57,079 nt of DNA from an uncultured Verrucomicrobiales bacterium (GTDB lineage Bacteria > Verrucomicrobiota > Verrucomicrobiia > Verrucomicrobiales > Akkermansiaceae), in NCBI GenBank assembly GCA_937901085.1, contig CALCHQ010000127.1:1-57079 (forward strand), in the 5' to 3' direction. The position numbers and the translations under genes are program-made. The notes below the pieces were generated by a model. The model was not told the DNA's origin and ran no database searches. It saw only the letters and a list, made by a program, of their open reading frames with translations. Each line of letters opens with the position of its first letter. Position 1 is the stretch's first letter. Shown here piece after piece: positions 1-8,324 of the stretch.

Positions 1-82
1 TGCTCACCTTCTCGCGGCGCACGGCAATCAGTTCCTCCTCGGAGGAACCCGGAGCGGTATTGACAGGTGTGTTTTCTGACAT
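1..82 (-). CDS. lysS: Lysyl-tRNA synthetase, N-terminal fragment (leaves the window)
   Basis: Only the first 27 codons are present, starting at the ATG at 82-80 and reading out of the window at base 1. The visible end of the peptide, EELIAVRREKV, matches the N-terminal helix typical of class II lysyl-tRNA synthetases, which charge tRNA-Lys in the cytoplasm. The catalytic domain lies outside the window, so the call rests on this short motif alone. A TATAAT box sits only 9 nt before the ATG, so the transcript would have almost no 5' leader. Confidence 0.6.
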   Translation of the reverse strand, partial: MSENTPVNTAPGSSEEELIAVRREKVS

Positions 83-91
83 AGCGCGGGC

Positions 92-97
92 ATTATA
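92..97 (-). promoter_or_regulatory. -10 box of lysS promoter
   Basis: TATAAT on the minus strand, ending 9 nt before the lysS ATG. The matching -35 (TGGAAA near 114-119) is weak. Predicted transcription start is within about 3 nt of the start codon. Confidence 0.5.
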
Positions 98-169
98 CGC
101 ACTTTTGGCTGAATTTCCAGTCTAAAATACTTTTTTCGTGAGGAAAGCAGCTTGTCCGGGATAATCTCG

Positions 170-197
170 TTGCATTGCGGGCAGAATTTGGTATGAT
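170..197 (+). promoter_or_regulatory. Promoter of secreted aspartyl protease gene
   Basis: TTGCAT (170-175), 16-nt spacer, TATGAT (192-197). An AGGAG ribosome-binding site follows at 204-208, 11 nt before the ATG at 220. This rules out the longer reading frame that would start inside the promoter. Confidence 0.6.
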
Positions 198-219
198 GCA
201 GGCAGGAGAACTTATAACG

Positions 220-1125
220 ATGAAGATTCTGGCACAGATGATGATGGCGGGGCTGCTGGCCTGCATGCCCGCAACCGTGGTCGCTCAGGAACCTGCAGCC
301 GCCGGGCAGGAGTTCCCGGTGGATATCATGCAGATGTCGCGCGACAGCCGCACCGGGCAGATAATGGTGACGGCGTTGGTCAATGGTGTCCCGATGCGGA
401 TGATGCTGGATACCGGGGCGACGCATACGGTGCTGCATGAGGAAAGCGCGGCCCGCTTGCCCCATGCAGAGTGGATTGATACATCGAAGATGCAGTTCCG
501 GGGCAATTCATCGCAGCATCCCCTGCTGCTGAAAGCCACGCTGGTGGCGGGCCCGGGGGTGTCGACCGGGCACCCGCTGATGGTCATGAATCTCTCTGCC
601 GTCCGCAGCATGCTGGCCGGGCCATTGGATGGTATCATCGGGATGGACTTTCTCGCCTCGCTGCCCTTTACCTTTGATTTCCGCAAGGGGGAATGGTACT
701 GGGGCATGCCTGACAATCTGAACCTGCTTCCTGTGCCCGGGGAAATGGAACCCAGCGGGCGTATTCACTGGGTGGTGACGTGCCAGGGGAAGGAACTGAA
801 GCTTCTGCTGGATACCGGCAGCATGGTGACCCGCGTCTGCCAGGAGGACTGGTTGCCCGGTGCTGCGGGGGAGATTCAGGCACAGATCGGCAATGTGGAC
901 ACCGCGACGCATCAGAAGATGGTGGAAGGTAAGCCCGGCGATTTGGTGCTGGCTCCCGGTGCGGTGCTGAAAGGGGTGACCCCCTTACTCTGCCCCCGCG
1001 GCGAATTCACCCTGCTGGGGCTGGATGCCCTCCGCGATGCTGTGCTGGTGCATATCCCCTCGGAACAGCTTCCCGGCGGTCTCTTCCTGGTAGTGCCGAC
1101 CGAGCCGGAGCCTCAGGGCTCGTAA
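220..1125 (+). CDS. Secreted two-lobed retropepsin-like aspartyl protease
   Basis: Predicted exported aspartic protease of 301 aa. A Sec signal peptide covers about residues 1-20 (basic start, hydrophobic core, VVAQ). Two DTG active-site motifs occur in one chain, D64-T65-G66 in MMLDTGATHTVL and D198-T199-G200 in LLLDTGSMVTRV. Each is followed at the expected distance by a hydrophobic-hydrophobic-Gly element (DGIIGMDFL and FTLLGLDAL). Retropepsins normally supply one DTG per subunit and dimerise, so this looks like an internal duplication able to form the catalytic pair within one molecule. The start at 220 follows AGGAG and fits the signal peptide. The gene ends 13 bp inside the convergent exbD. 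Substrate unknown. Confidence 0.8.
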   Translation: MKILAQMMMAGLLACMPATVVAQEPAAAGQEFPVDIMQMSRDSRTGQIMVTALVNGVPMRMMLDTGATHTVLHEESAARLPHAEWIDTSKMQFRGNSSQHPLLLKATLVAGPGVSTGHPLMVMNLSAVRSMLAGPLDGIIGMDFLASLPFTFDFRKGEWYWGMPDNLNLLPVPGEMEPSGRIHWVVTCQGKELKLLLDTGSMVTRVCQEDWLPGAAGEIQAQIGNVDTATHQKMVEGKPGDLVLAPGAVLKGVTPLLCPRGEFTLLGLDALRDAVLVHIPSEQLPGGLFLVVPTEPEPQGS

Positions 1126-1529
1126 TGGATACGCACAGGGATTTCTTCCACCTTCAGTCCGGCGGCGGTGAGGGTGTCGAGGACTTCGATGAATCGGGCC
1201 ATGGAGGCTTCGCCGGCGGCTGCCAGCTGAATACGGGCCTGCGGGTTCTGCTGCAGCAGCTCGCGCACGGCGGCCACCAGCTGCTCGGCCGGTACGAGCC
1301 TGCCGTTGAAGGCGATGCTGCCGTCCGCTCCTACTTCCAGCAGCACGCTGTCTCGCTCACCCTGGCTGCCGGCCAGGTGGTGGGTCTGCGGTACATCGAG
1401 CTTCAGAACGCTGACCTGCCGCTTGAATTCGGTGTGGACGATGAAGAAAATGAGCAGGATAGTCAGAATATCCAGCATGGGCACAATGGGAATACCTTGC
1501 TGCCCGAATCGGCGTTCGTAGAGTTTCAT
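1113..1529 (-). CDS. exbD: ExbD/TolR-type biopolymer transport protein
   Basis: A 138-aa inner-membrane protein with one N-terminal transmembrane helix (residues about 14-32, with the conserved Asp in IVPMLDILTILLIFFIV) and a periplasmic domain. In the family this Asp carries the proton that drives the ExbB-ExbD-TonB motor energising outer-membrane uptake. The ATG at 1529 lies 5 nt after the exbB stop, making it the last gene of a tonB-exbB-exbD operon. A longer upstream reading runs back into exbB and is not credible. The 3' end overlaps the convergent protease gene by 13 bp. Confidence 0.88.
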   Translation of the reverse strand: MKLYERRFGQQGIPIVPMLDILTILLIFFIVHTEFKRQVSVLKLDVPQTHHLAGSQGERDSVLLEVGADGSIAFNGRLVPAEQLVAAVRELLQQNPQARIQLAAAGEASMARFIEVLDTLTAAGLKVEEIPVRIHYEP

Positions 1530-1534
1530 GCAGG

Positions 1535-2119
1535 TCAGTCGTTTCGGTGTTGGGCCAGCAGGTCGGTGAAGCATTGGTTGATGCGGGCGGCGCGGCGCTC
1601 CAGCGCGCGTTCGAAACAACTCAGCGCAATTGTGCCGGGTACGGCGATGGCCAGCCCGAAAATCGTGGTGTAGAGCGCTTTGGAGATACCCATGGCAATG
1701 CCCTCCTGGGCATCGGGGGCGCCGAATACCCCGAAGATGTCGACCAGCCCCCAGGCGGTGCCGAGGATGCCGAGCATGGGGGCAATAGTGGTGATGATGC
1801 TGATGGTGGACATGCCGGCGCGCTGGCGGTCGATGATGCAGCGCAGGCGCGCCTCTACCTGCTGTTCCAGGGCGGGAGATGCCGGGGTGTTGCAGATGAA
1901 GTGCAGCACGCTCACCAGCTCATCACGGGCGCAGAGTTCCAGCACCGCTGCGGCCGAGTTCTGCCCGGTAGCCACGGCTTCCAGCTGGCTGAGGCAACGG
2001 TGCCGCCGCGAGAAGAGCAGGTGGTAGAGAATGGCAGCCAGCATGATGACGGAGCAGGCCAGCAGGGGCAGACCGAAGGGGTGGCAGGCGGCAAGGAATT
2101 GGCGTATGGTTTCGTTCAT
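1535..2119 (-). CDS. exbB: ExbB/TolQ/MotA-family proton channel
   Basis: A 194-aa protein with three transmembrane segments (about 17-36, 108-130 and 146-168). The second and third carry the family pattern TIAPMLGILGTAWGLVDIF and ISKALYTTIFGLAIAVPGT. ExbB forms the channel around the ExbD helices and couples proton flow to TonB movement. It lies between the tonB-like gene (21 nt upstream) and exbD (5 nt downstream), so the three are probably one transcript. Confidence 0.9.
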   Translation of the reverse strand: MNETIRQFLAACHPFGLPLLACSVIMLAAILYHLLFSRRHRCLSQLEAVATGQNSAAAVLELCARDELVSVLHFICNTPASPALEQQVEARLRCIIDRQRAGMSTISIITTIAPMLGILGTAWGLVDIFGVFGAPDAQEGIAMGISKALYTTIFGLAIAVPGTIALSCFERALERRAARINQCFTDLLAQHRND

Positions 2120-2140
2120 ATCATTGGGGGTGGGGTTGAA

Positions 2141-3316
2141 TTAGTCAAAGTTGAATTCGAAAATCAGTTCCATAAGTTCCCCGATGACATCGGCCTGGAC
2201 TTCGGGGGACATGGGGGGCAGGGAGGCCTGGCGGATGGCCTTGAAGGTGAAGGATTGCTGGCTGATGCTGGCACCACTCCTCCGGATGAGGGCCATGCTG
2301 TCTATCTGCCCTCTGCGGTTGATACGGAGGCTGATGGTGATTTTTCCCGGAATGATGTCACCCCGGTGGTCATCGCAGGCGATGTACCAGAAATGCGCCA
2401 CGCGGCGGTACACCAGCGCTTCGTAGGCTCCGCGCGGGGTGGAAACGACATTCAGGGCAGCCCCGCGCCCGAAGATGAATCGTCCATGGCTGCGGCTGCG
2501 GCGTTCGGTCGTGCGGAAGCCGGGTTCCTGCGGTTGTGCCCATTGCGCCAGACTGGGGTCGAAGAACACGGGACGCGGTCGCGCGGCGGGGTGTGGGCTG
2601 CCCTCTGGCTGTCCCTGCCGGGCGGCCTGCTGTTCCTCCTCGCCGGGACTTTTTCCGCTTTCCTCCTGCCGGAGCTGTAGGGGGGAGTTTTCCTCCTCGC
2701 GCTGTGTGAGCCCTTCTGTGGCCGGGCGGCGGGCAGTACGCTCATCCTGTCCCTGCTGGTCGGGTTCTGGTGTATCGGCTCTCCCGGCAGGCGTGGCGGC
2801 AGGGTGGGCTTGTACCGGCGGTACAGGCGGGGTATTCACAGGGACACCGGCTGTCTGCTGTTTCCCATCGTGTTCCAGACTGCCTTCCTGCCGTTCCTGG
2901 TCAAAGGTAACGATTTCCTCTTTTTCGGCACCTTCCATGGCGGGCGCCTGCTGGCTGCTGGTGCGGTGGCGGGCATCGGGAGCGCTGGCGGCGCGGCTAC
3001 TCCGGCGGCCCTCATAGTCCGGCTGGTCAGGCAGAGCCTCCGGTGTATCCGCACTCGTCTTGACGGTGGCTTTCTGTTCGCGGGGGGTGGGCTTTTCCTG
3101 CGGGGCGGCTTCCGGCTTCTTCTGTTCCTCCGGCTTGTGCCGGGTGGAGCTGAGAAGCACCCGCAGCGGGCGTACCTTGGGCTGACTCACCGGGTGCAGG
3201 GCTTTCTCCGGCGCTGGAAGCAGCAGAATTAGCCAGGCGAGCAGCACATGCAGCAGCAGCGAGAGGGCTGTGCATAGAAGAACCTGAACCGAGCGTTTCT
3301 GCTGCCGGGGAATCAC
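2141..3316 (-). CDS. tonB: TonB-like energy transducer with long Pro/Glu/Gln-rich linker
   Basis: A 391-aa protein with one N-terminal membrane anchor (about 9-34). A very long low-complexity periplasmic stretch rich in Pro, Glu, Gln and Arg covers about 45-265, and a compact C-terminal domain about 290-391 resembles TonB/TolA C-terminal domains (YEALVYRRVAHFW, then ISLRINRRGQID, then a helix ending in FEFNFD). It would contact TonB-dependent outer-membrane receptors. The start is GTG at 3316, preceded by GGGAG; TTG at 3319 is an alternative. The linker is longer than in enterobacterial TonB. The family call rests mostly on architecture and on the exbB-exbD neighbours. Confidence 0.78.
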   Translation of the reverse strand: MIPRQQKRSVQVLLCTALSLLLHVLLAWLILLLPAPEKALHPVSQPKVRPLRVLLSSTRHKPEEQKKPEAAPQEKPTPREQKATVKTSADTPEALPDQPDYEGRRSSRAASAPDARHRTSSQQAPAMEGAEKEEIVTFDQERQEGSLEHDGKQQTAGVPVNTPPVPPVQAHPAATPAGRADTPEPDQQGQDERTARRPATEGLTQREEENSPLQLRQEESGKSPGEEEQQAARQGQPEGSPHPAARPRPVFFDPSLAQWAQPQEPGFRTTERRSRSHGRFIFGRGAALNVVSTPRGAYEALVYRRVAHFWYIACDDHRGDIIPGKITISLRINRRGQIDSMALIRRSGASISQQSFTFKAIRQASLPPMSPEVQADVIGELMELIFEFNFD

Positions 3317-3415
3317 AATGCTCCCAGTCTGCCACCAAATCGGGCTTCCCGCAAGTTCATAACCTGTCTTAATGATTGTTAGCTAACGGTGATACACAGC
3401 CGCCCCCGTTAGCGC

Positions 3416-3421
3416 TATGAT
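3416..3421 (+). promoter_or_regulatory. -10 box directly before ferritin gene
   Basis: TATGAT ending 7 nt before the ATG at 3429. The -35 region is weak (near 3393-3398). The upstream in-frame ATG at 3417 lies inside this box, which favours 3429 as the start and suggests a leaderless or very short-leader mRNA. Confidence 0.45.
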
Positions 3422-3428
3422 ACTTTGC

Positions 3429-3929
3429 ATGAACCCGATTATTGTTGAAGCTGTGAATACCCAGATTCGTCTGGAGTTTGAGTCTGCCTTTCTCTATCTG
3501 GCCTTTGCCGGTAACCTGAAACAGTTCGGATTGCCGGGAATGGGGCATTGGATGCGCGAGCAGTACCGCGAGGAATGCGGCCACGCCCTGCGCTTTATTT
3601 CGCATCTGGAAAACCGACGGGCCCGCGTTATCATTCCTGCGGTTAATGCCCCGGTGTATGAATGGGAAAAACCGCTGGATTTGTTCCGCATGGCGCTGGA
3701 ACACGAGCGCCGCATTACGGCATCCATCCACGAGCTGCTGACTCTCTGCCGCGAGGAACGTGAGTATGCCACCCAATGTCTCCTGTTTGATTATGTGAAA
3801 GAGCAGGTGGAGGAGGAACTGCAGGTGGAGGAAATCGTGGATATCATGACCCTCTGCGGCTCCCGCATTGATGAGTTACTGAGCCTTGACCTGAAGCTCG
3901 CCGCGCGCACCACCCAGGTGTGGGAGTGA
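3429..3929 (+). CDS. ftnA: Bacterial non-heme ferritin
   Basis: A 166-aa four-helix-bundle iron-storage protein, the usual length for FtnA. Ferroxidase ligands are visible in order: Glu in RLEFESAF, Glu and His in REECGHALR, Glu in LEHERRIT, and Gln in KEQVEEELQ. Ferritins oxidise Fe(II) and store it as a mineral core in a 24-mer in the cytoplasm. The start at 3429 was chosen because it aligns with the family N-terminus and the upstream ATG lies in the putative -10 box. It is divergent from the TonB operon. Confidence 0.9.
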   Translation: MNPIIVEAVNTQIRLEFESAFLYLAFAGNLKQFGLPGMGHWMREQYREECGHALRFISHLENRRARVIIPAVNAPVYEWEKPLDLFRMALEHERRITASIHELLTLCREEREYATQCLLFDYVKEQVEEELQVEEIVDIMTLCGSRIDELLSLDLKLAARTTQVWE

Positions 3930-4031
3930 ATCGTTCGCTGCGCAGCGGCCAATATCGTAACCCGGTAATGTATGGTGTAACTTTTCACCGGTCGGGAAAG
4001 GTAACGATATTCGTGCCTGTTGAAGCGAACG

Positions 4032-4628
4032 TTAGCCGCTTACCGCAAAATCAATATCGCGGAGCGTGGCGCGGTGCATGCCAAGCTTGCTGACCAGCGT
4101 ACGCAGCAGTTGCAGGGAAGCGGCTGCATCGTAGAGTGCGTCGTGCCAGCGGGCATGGGCGGCATCGCTGACCATGGCGGTGATGCTGGTGGTGATGCCC
4201 AGCGCCTCGCACATGGTGGAGAGGGAATGGTCGCTCCAATCGGGTGCCGCCTGGCGGGCCAGCGCCAGGGTGTCGACCCAGGGGCCGAAGCCGTGGCCGG
4301 GGAATTGGCGGAGAAAGCGTTTCTCGGTGGCGGGGTTATGCCCCAGCACGACGGCACCCCGCAGCATATCTCGTATCGGTGGCCAGAGGGTGATGTATTC
4401 CGGCGCCCCTTTCAGGGTTTCGGTGGTGATGCCATGCACTTTGGCGGCGCTCCAGCGCACCGGGCGTTTGCAGGCAATGTAGCTGGTGAAGCGTTGCGGG
4501 CTGTCGGAAAAGAGCTTTTCGACGCGCACAATGCCAATTTGCACCGGGCAATCGGTTTCGCCCGGTGCGGTGCCGGCAGATTCAAAGTCAATGGCCGCCC
4601 AGCACAAATCCTCCAGCGCAGTGGTCAT
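4032..4628 (-). CDS. DEDDh-family 3'-5' exonuclease (DnaQ-like)
   Basis: A 198-aa DnaQ-fold exonuclease. Exo I is AAIDFES (Asp and Glu), Exo II is the GHNPATEKRFL region, and Exo III is WHDALYDAA with the H-x4-D spacing of the DEDDh class. It probably trims 3' ends of DNA or RNA; the substrate cannot be told from sequence. The start is ATG at 4628 or the adjacent in-frame GTG at 4631. It begins about 8 nt after the deaminase stop, so the two genes are probably co-transcribed. In the usual Exo II motif an Asp follows the Asn; here it is not obvious and a Glu may substitute. Confidence 0.75.
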   Translation of the reverse strand: MTTALEDLCWAAIDFESAGTAPGETDCPVQIGIVRVEKLFSDSPQRFTSYIACKRPVRWSAAKVHGITTETLKGAPEYITLWPPIRDMLRGAVVLGHNPATEKRFLRQFPGHGFGPWVDTLALARQAAPDWSDHSLSTMCEALGITTSITAMVSDAAHARWHDALYDAAASLQLLRTLVSKLGMHRATLRDIDFAVSG

Positions 4629-4636
4629 CACAGGGC

Positions 4637-5938
4637 TTATTTCTTTTCCCAGCCGCGGGCGGCTTTCAATTCGGCGCAGAGTGCATCGTAATCGCAGGTG
4701 AGGAACTTGCCGTCGCGGTAGAGTTCCTGCCCGTCCACCACGGTAAGCTTGTTTTCCAGCCCGGTGGCGGCGTAAACGATGTTGGAAACGATGTTGTGTA
4801 CCGGCTGCATGTTGGGCGTGGTGAGATCCAGGGCAATGAAGTCAGCCTTCATGCCGGGTTCCAGCGTGCCGATGAGCGGTTCGTGCAGGGCATCGGAGCC
4901 GCCGCGCGTGGCCATGTCCAGCGCCATCTGGGCGGGGCAGGCGGTGGAGTCGAAGTGCTGCACTTTCTGCAGCAGGCTGGCCATGTACATTTCGCGCACC
5001 ATGTTCTGGGCGTTGTTGCTGGCTGGGCCGTCTGTGCCAAGCGCCACGGGGATGCGGTAGCGATGCATGACACCGACGGGAGCCACTCCGCTGGCAAGCT
5101 TCATGTTGCTGGCGGGGTTATGCACCACAGCGCAGCGCCCCTCGCTGAGCAGTTCCATATCGCGCTCATCTGCATGCACGACATGGAAGAAGGTGCTGTC
5201 CGGCTGCAGCAGCCCCAGGCTCTCACAGTAGGGAATGGGGCGCATCCCGAAGTTCTGCAGGCATGCCTGCGTTTCGCTCTCCGTTTCAGCCAGGTGCATG
5301 CCGAAGAGGGAGTGCGTTTCATCTGCCAGCTCGCGGCACTTTTTCAACAGCTCCGGGTTGGTGGTGTAGGGGGCGTGGGGCAGGATGGCCTGGCGGATGC
5401 GCGGGTGGCCTTTCCATTCCTCTGCCTGGGCGCGCACGAGGTCAAAATAGGCTTCGGCATCGCGGCAGGCGAGGCTGGGGAAGAATTGCGTGACGCTTTC
5501 GCCCATGACGGCGCGCATGCCCAGCTTGTCGGCGGCGCGGAACACGCTGCGCTGGTGCATGTACATATCGTAGAAAGCGGTGGTGCCGGTGCGTATCATT
5601 TCGGCCAGCGAGAAGGTGGCCCCCAGTTCCACCAGTTCGGGGGTGAGTTTCGCTTCGGCCGGGAAAATGTCCTGCGTGAGCCAGTCCATGAGAGCCTTGT
5701 CGTCGGAATACCCGCGCAGCAGGCTCATGGAAACATGCGTGTGGGCATTGATGAGACCGGGCATGATGACGGCGTGCCCCATGTCGACGCGGCGGTGTTC
5801 CGGGAAAAGAATTTCCAGCAGGTCGGTGTGCCCTATGCTCAGAATGCGCCCGTCCTCGACGGCCACGGCGGCGTTTTCGATGATGTCGCGTGCCTCATTC
5901 TGCGTGATGACATAGTCAGCTGAGTAAAGAGAAATCAT
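4637..5938 (-). CDS. Amidohydrolase of the MTA/SAH (or adenosine) deaminase family
   Basis: A 433-aa metal-dependent hydrolase of the TIM-barrel amidohydrolase superfamily. Metal-site motifs are INAHTHVS (H66, H68), GMHLAETESE, a later His in FHVVHADE, and ALGTDGPASNN (metal Asp). This combination and length fit the 5-methylthioadenosine/S-adenosylhomocysteine deaminase (MtaD) group, which deaminates adenosine-type nucleosides from SAM use. Related chlorohydrolases and guanine deaminases share the motifs, so the substrate is inferred. It is the upstream gene of a pair with the DEDDh exonuclease. Confidence 0.8.
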   Translation of the reverse strand: MISLYSADYVITQNEARDIIENAAVAVEDGRILSIGHTDLLEILFPEHRRVDMGHAVIMPGLINAHTHVSMSLLRGYSDDKALMDWLTQDIFPAEAKLTPELVELGATFSLAEMIRTGTTAFYDMYMHQRSVFRAADKLGMRAVMGESVTQFFPSLACRDAEAYFDLVRAQAEEWKGHPRIRQAILPHAPYTTNPELLKKCRELADETHSLFGMHLAETESETQACLQNFGMRPIPYCESLGLLQPDSTFFHVVHADERDMELLSEGRCAVVHNPASNMKLASGVAPVGVMHRYRIPVALGTDGPASNNAQNMVREMYMASLLQKVQHFDSTACPAQMALDMATRGGSDALHEPLIGTLEPGMKADFIALDLTTPNMQPVHNIVSNIVYAATGLENKLTVVDGQELYRDGKFLTCDYDALCAELKAARGWEKK

Positions 5939-5959
5939 ATCCGATGTGGAGGAAAGGGG

Positions 5960-6538
5960 TTACCAGAAGAGCCCGGCGCAGGTGCAGATGACCAAACCGT
6001 AGATAAAGTTGAACAGAGCCATAGCGGAGATGAGGCGCGGACGCTGCACCAGCCAGGCGGCCCAGTCGCGGAAGAGGTAGGGCTTGCCGACCCAGAACAT
6101 GGCGATGGTCAGTACAGGATACCACCACAGCGGAATGAGGATGCGGGTGGCAGGATCCTGCAGGAAGGCGGCACTCATCGGGACAATGGCGAGCAGCAGC
6201 AGGAAGAAGCCCAGCGAACGGGCAAAAATCTGTTCCTTGGCCATGCTGCTCATCACAAACCAGATGACCGGGCAGAGCAGCAGCAGGATGCCGCGGAAGC
6301 TTTCAAATTCGAAAAGCGGCATGCAGAGGGGGTTCCAGTCTGCCTTGAAGAGCAGCAGAGCCACCCAGAGGAAGTCAATACCCAGCAGCACGGTGCCTGC
6401 ACTGCTTTTGGCATGCACGCTGCCGAGCAGTCTGCGGAAGCGTTCCGGGCAGAGCAGTACATACAGGCTCATCAGCATCAGTATCATGCCCATGGTGAAT
6501 CCCGTGGGCGCCAGGGAAAGGGTTTCGTAGAAATGCAT
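5960..6538 (-). CDS. Multi-pass membrane protein, function unknown
   Basis: A 192-aa protein with five or six predicted transmembrane helices (about 12-30, 48-64, 80-97, 106-126, 137-153 and 170-190), short loops and no recognisable catalytic motif. Its stop lies 21 nt before the deaminase start and its own start lies 26 nt after the CorC-type gene, so all four minus-strand genes could be one transcript. I do not recognise the family. Confidence 0.6.
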   Translation of the reverse strand: MHFYETLSLAPTGFTMGMILMLMSLYVLLCPERFRRLLGSVHAKSSAGTVLLGIDFLWVALLLFKADWNPLCMPLFEFESFRGILLLLCPVIWFVMSSMAKEQIFARSLGFFLLLLAIVPMSAAFLQDPATRILIPLWWYPVLTIAMFWVGKPYLFRDWAAWLVQRPRLISAMALFNFIYGLVICTCAGLFW

Positions 6539-6564
6539 GGCAGAGTCAGGGGGTGGGGGATTTA

Positions 6565-7977
6565 TTAATCATCCAGGTCGTCATCGTCATCTTCCGAGGG
6601 CAGGGGGGCGTATTCCAGCTGGGCCTGCGTGACGCGGCGGCCATCGGTGCCGATGACGGTGATGAGGAAATCGCGGTGGCGGATTTGTTCGTTGCATTCG
6701 GGCAGGTGCCCCAGGCGGTCGGTGATGTAGCCGCTCAGGGTGGAAATGCCGCTGTCCTTTTCAAATTCTCCGATTTCCGGCAGTTCTTCCTCCAGGTCGA
6801 ACAGGGCAATGGAGCCGCTGGCAATGTACTGCCCTTTGTCCACCTTGAAGAAGGTGCGGGCAGCTTCCATCTCGAATTCGTCCTGAATGTCGTTGCCCAC
6901 AATTTCCTCCAGCACATCGTCCAGGTAGACAAGCCCCTGGGCTTCGCCGTACTCATCCACCACCAGGGCAAAGTGCGTATGCTCCTGCGAGAAGAAATCC
7001 AGCAGCGTATCGAGCTTCATGGTTTCGGGAACAACCTTCAGCTCGCGGCGTTCGGCCATAATGTCACGGGTTCCGCTGTGAACCATCTGCAGCACATCCT
7101 TGACGTGAATCCACCCCTTGGCGTGGTCCAGATGCCCTTCCACCAGGGCAAAGCGGCTGTGGCGGCTGGCCAGTACCTGCTCCAGCAGTTCCTCAAAGCT
7201 CTTGTTGATGTCCAGTACCTCCACACGGCTGCGTGGTACGAGGATATCACGCACGGAGCGGTCGTTGAGTTCCAGGGCATTCATGGAAATCTCGGCTTCG
7301 GTCTCCGTCACTTCGTTGCTGCGTCCGCTGGCTTCCACAATGAGGGCAATTTCCTCGGCGCTGTGGGATTCATTGGGCTCGTAGTGCGGGTCGACACCGA
7401 ACACGCGGTGGGCAATGGTGTTGGCGGTGTTGTTGAACAGGTGGATAATCCACTTGGTGTATTTGGCAAAACGCTCCATGGAGACGGCGGTGAGCAGCGC
7501 AATCTGCAGCGGTTTGCGAATCGCCAGACTCTTGGGTACCAGCTCGCCCAGCACCACATGGGCAAAGGTGAACAGGGCGTAGGCCACCGTGTAGGAAATC
7601 ACATGCACCACCGTGGGGCTCAGGTGCAGGTAGTAGCTCAGCGGGCTGCTGATGAGGCTGGCGATGAAAGGCTCGCCCATGGCACCCAGCGCCAGCGAGG
7701 CAAAAGTGATGCCGACCTGGTTGGCCGAGAGGTAGGTGTCGAGGTGGCGCACGATGTGCTTGGCCGTGCGGCGGCGGCGGGCCTGTGCCCTGGTGTCATC
7801 AGAATCCTCGGCGAGCTGGCTTTCTCGCACTCGTGCGCAGGCGAATTCGTTTGCCACGAAAAAGGCATTCAGGAACAGGAAGAAGCTGATGCCGACGATG
7901 AAGAGGACAATCTCTCCTGCGCCGGGGTAGCTCCACTCCAGCTGCGAGATTTCCTCTGGGTTCAGAAAGAATTGCAT
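6565..7977 (-). CDS. HlyC/CorC-family (CNNM-type) transporter with CBS pair
   Basis: A 470-aa protein with the classic order: an N-terminal DUF21/CNNM membrane domain (helices about 22-45, then GELVPKSLAIRKP at about 155-170), a CBS pair in the middle (SVRDILVPRSRVEVLDI to LVYLDDVLEEIVGN, about 240-375) and a C-terminal CorC/HlyC domain ending in an acidic Asp/Glu tail. CNNM/CorC proteins are linked to Mg2+ export and homeostasis and are gated by nucleotide binding to the CBS pair. That role is inferred from the family. It is followed closely by the membrane protein gene. Confidence 0.9.
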   Translation of the reverse strand: MQFFLNPEEISQLEWSYPGAGEIVLFIVGISFFLFLNAFFVANEFACARVRESQLAEDSDDTRAQARRRRTAKHIVRHLDTYLSANQVGITFASLALGAMGEPFIASLISSPLSYYLHLSPTVVHVISYTVAYALFTFAHVVLGELVPKSLAIRKPLQIALLTAVSMERFAKYTKWIIHLFNNTANTIAHRVFGVDPHYEPNESHSAEEIALIVEASGRSNEVTETEAEISMNALELNDRSVRDILVPRSRVEVLDINKSFEELLEQVLASRHSRFALVEGHLDHAKGWIHVKDVLQMVHSGTRDIMAERRELKVVPETMKLDTLLDFFSQEHTHFALVVDEYGEAQGLVYLDDVLEEIVGNDIQDEFEMEAARTFFKVDKGQYIASGSIALFDLEEELPEIGEFEKDSGISTLSGYITDRLGHLPECNEQIRHRDFLITVIGTDGRRVTQAQLEYAPLPSEDDDDDLDD

Positions 7978-7989
7978 GGTAGTTGGCTC

Positions 7990-8250
7990 TTAAAGTTTTT
8001 CGTAGACGCCTTCGTCGCGTTTCTGCATGACGGTGAAGCCCGCTTTCTTGGCATCGGTAATGGAGAGCGGGGCATTGATTTTAGGCACATTCACCGGGCT
8101 TATCTTCTTGCGTACCGGGTTCTTGCAATACATGCAGTGCGTAAGGGGTGCCCGGTCTGCCGGGCGCATCAATTCAAAGCCTTTGCGGCACATGCGGCAT
8201 GACCGCTCCGGGTCCTCCGGGTTTTCAGAAATGTATTCGTATATCGGCAT
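7990..8250 (-). CDS. FmdB-family zinc-ribbon protein
   Basis: An 86-aa protein starting MPIYEY, the hallmark start of the FmdB regulatory-protein family. Two CxxC pairs (SCRMC and HCMYC) form the zinc ribbon. The function of the family is poorly known; a regulatory or nucleic-acid-binding role is usually assumed. The longer upstream reading is rejected because the family begins at MPIYEY. It lies between rpsN and the CorC-type gene, 12 nt upstream of the latter, and beyond the rpsN terminator hairpin. Confidence 0.85.
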   Translation of the reverse strand: MPIYEYISENPEDPERSCRMCRKGFELMRPADRAPLTHCMYCKNPVRKKISPVNVPKINAPLSITDAKKAGFTVMQKRDEGVYEKL

Positions 8251-8265
8251 GTGGCAACAAAGCAA

Positions 8266-8295
8266 CGCGGGCTAGTCCGTATAGGATAGCCCGCG
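8266..8295 (-). terminator. Terminator hairpin downstream of rpsN
   Basis: Perfect 9-bp stem CGCGGGCTA/TAGCCCGCG with a 12-nt loop, 29 nt after the rpsN stop. The U-tract on the minus strand is interrupted, so some read-through into the FmdB gene is likely. Confidence 0.6.
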
Positions 8296-8324
8296 TGTAA
8301 AAATTGTCAAGTCTATATCAGGAC

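Noticed and set aside
1547..2680. Open frame antisense to tonB and exbB
   Set aside because: Mirror of the minus-strand TonB operon; the translated sequence is low complexity and has no family features.
3417..3428. Upstream ATG as ferritin start
   Set aside because: It lies in the TATGAT -10 box and would add residues before the family N-terminus.
6553..8202. Long plus-strand frame across the CorC-type gene
   Set aside because: Antisense to a complete CNNM/CBS/CorC protein; His/Gln/Val-rich composition is typical of a reversed frame.
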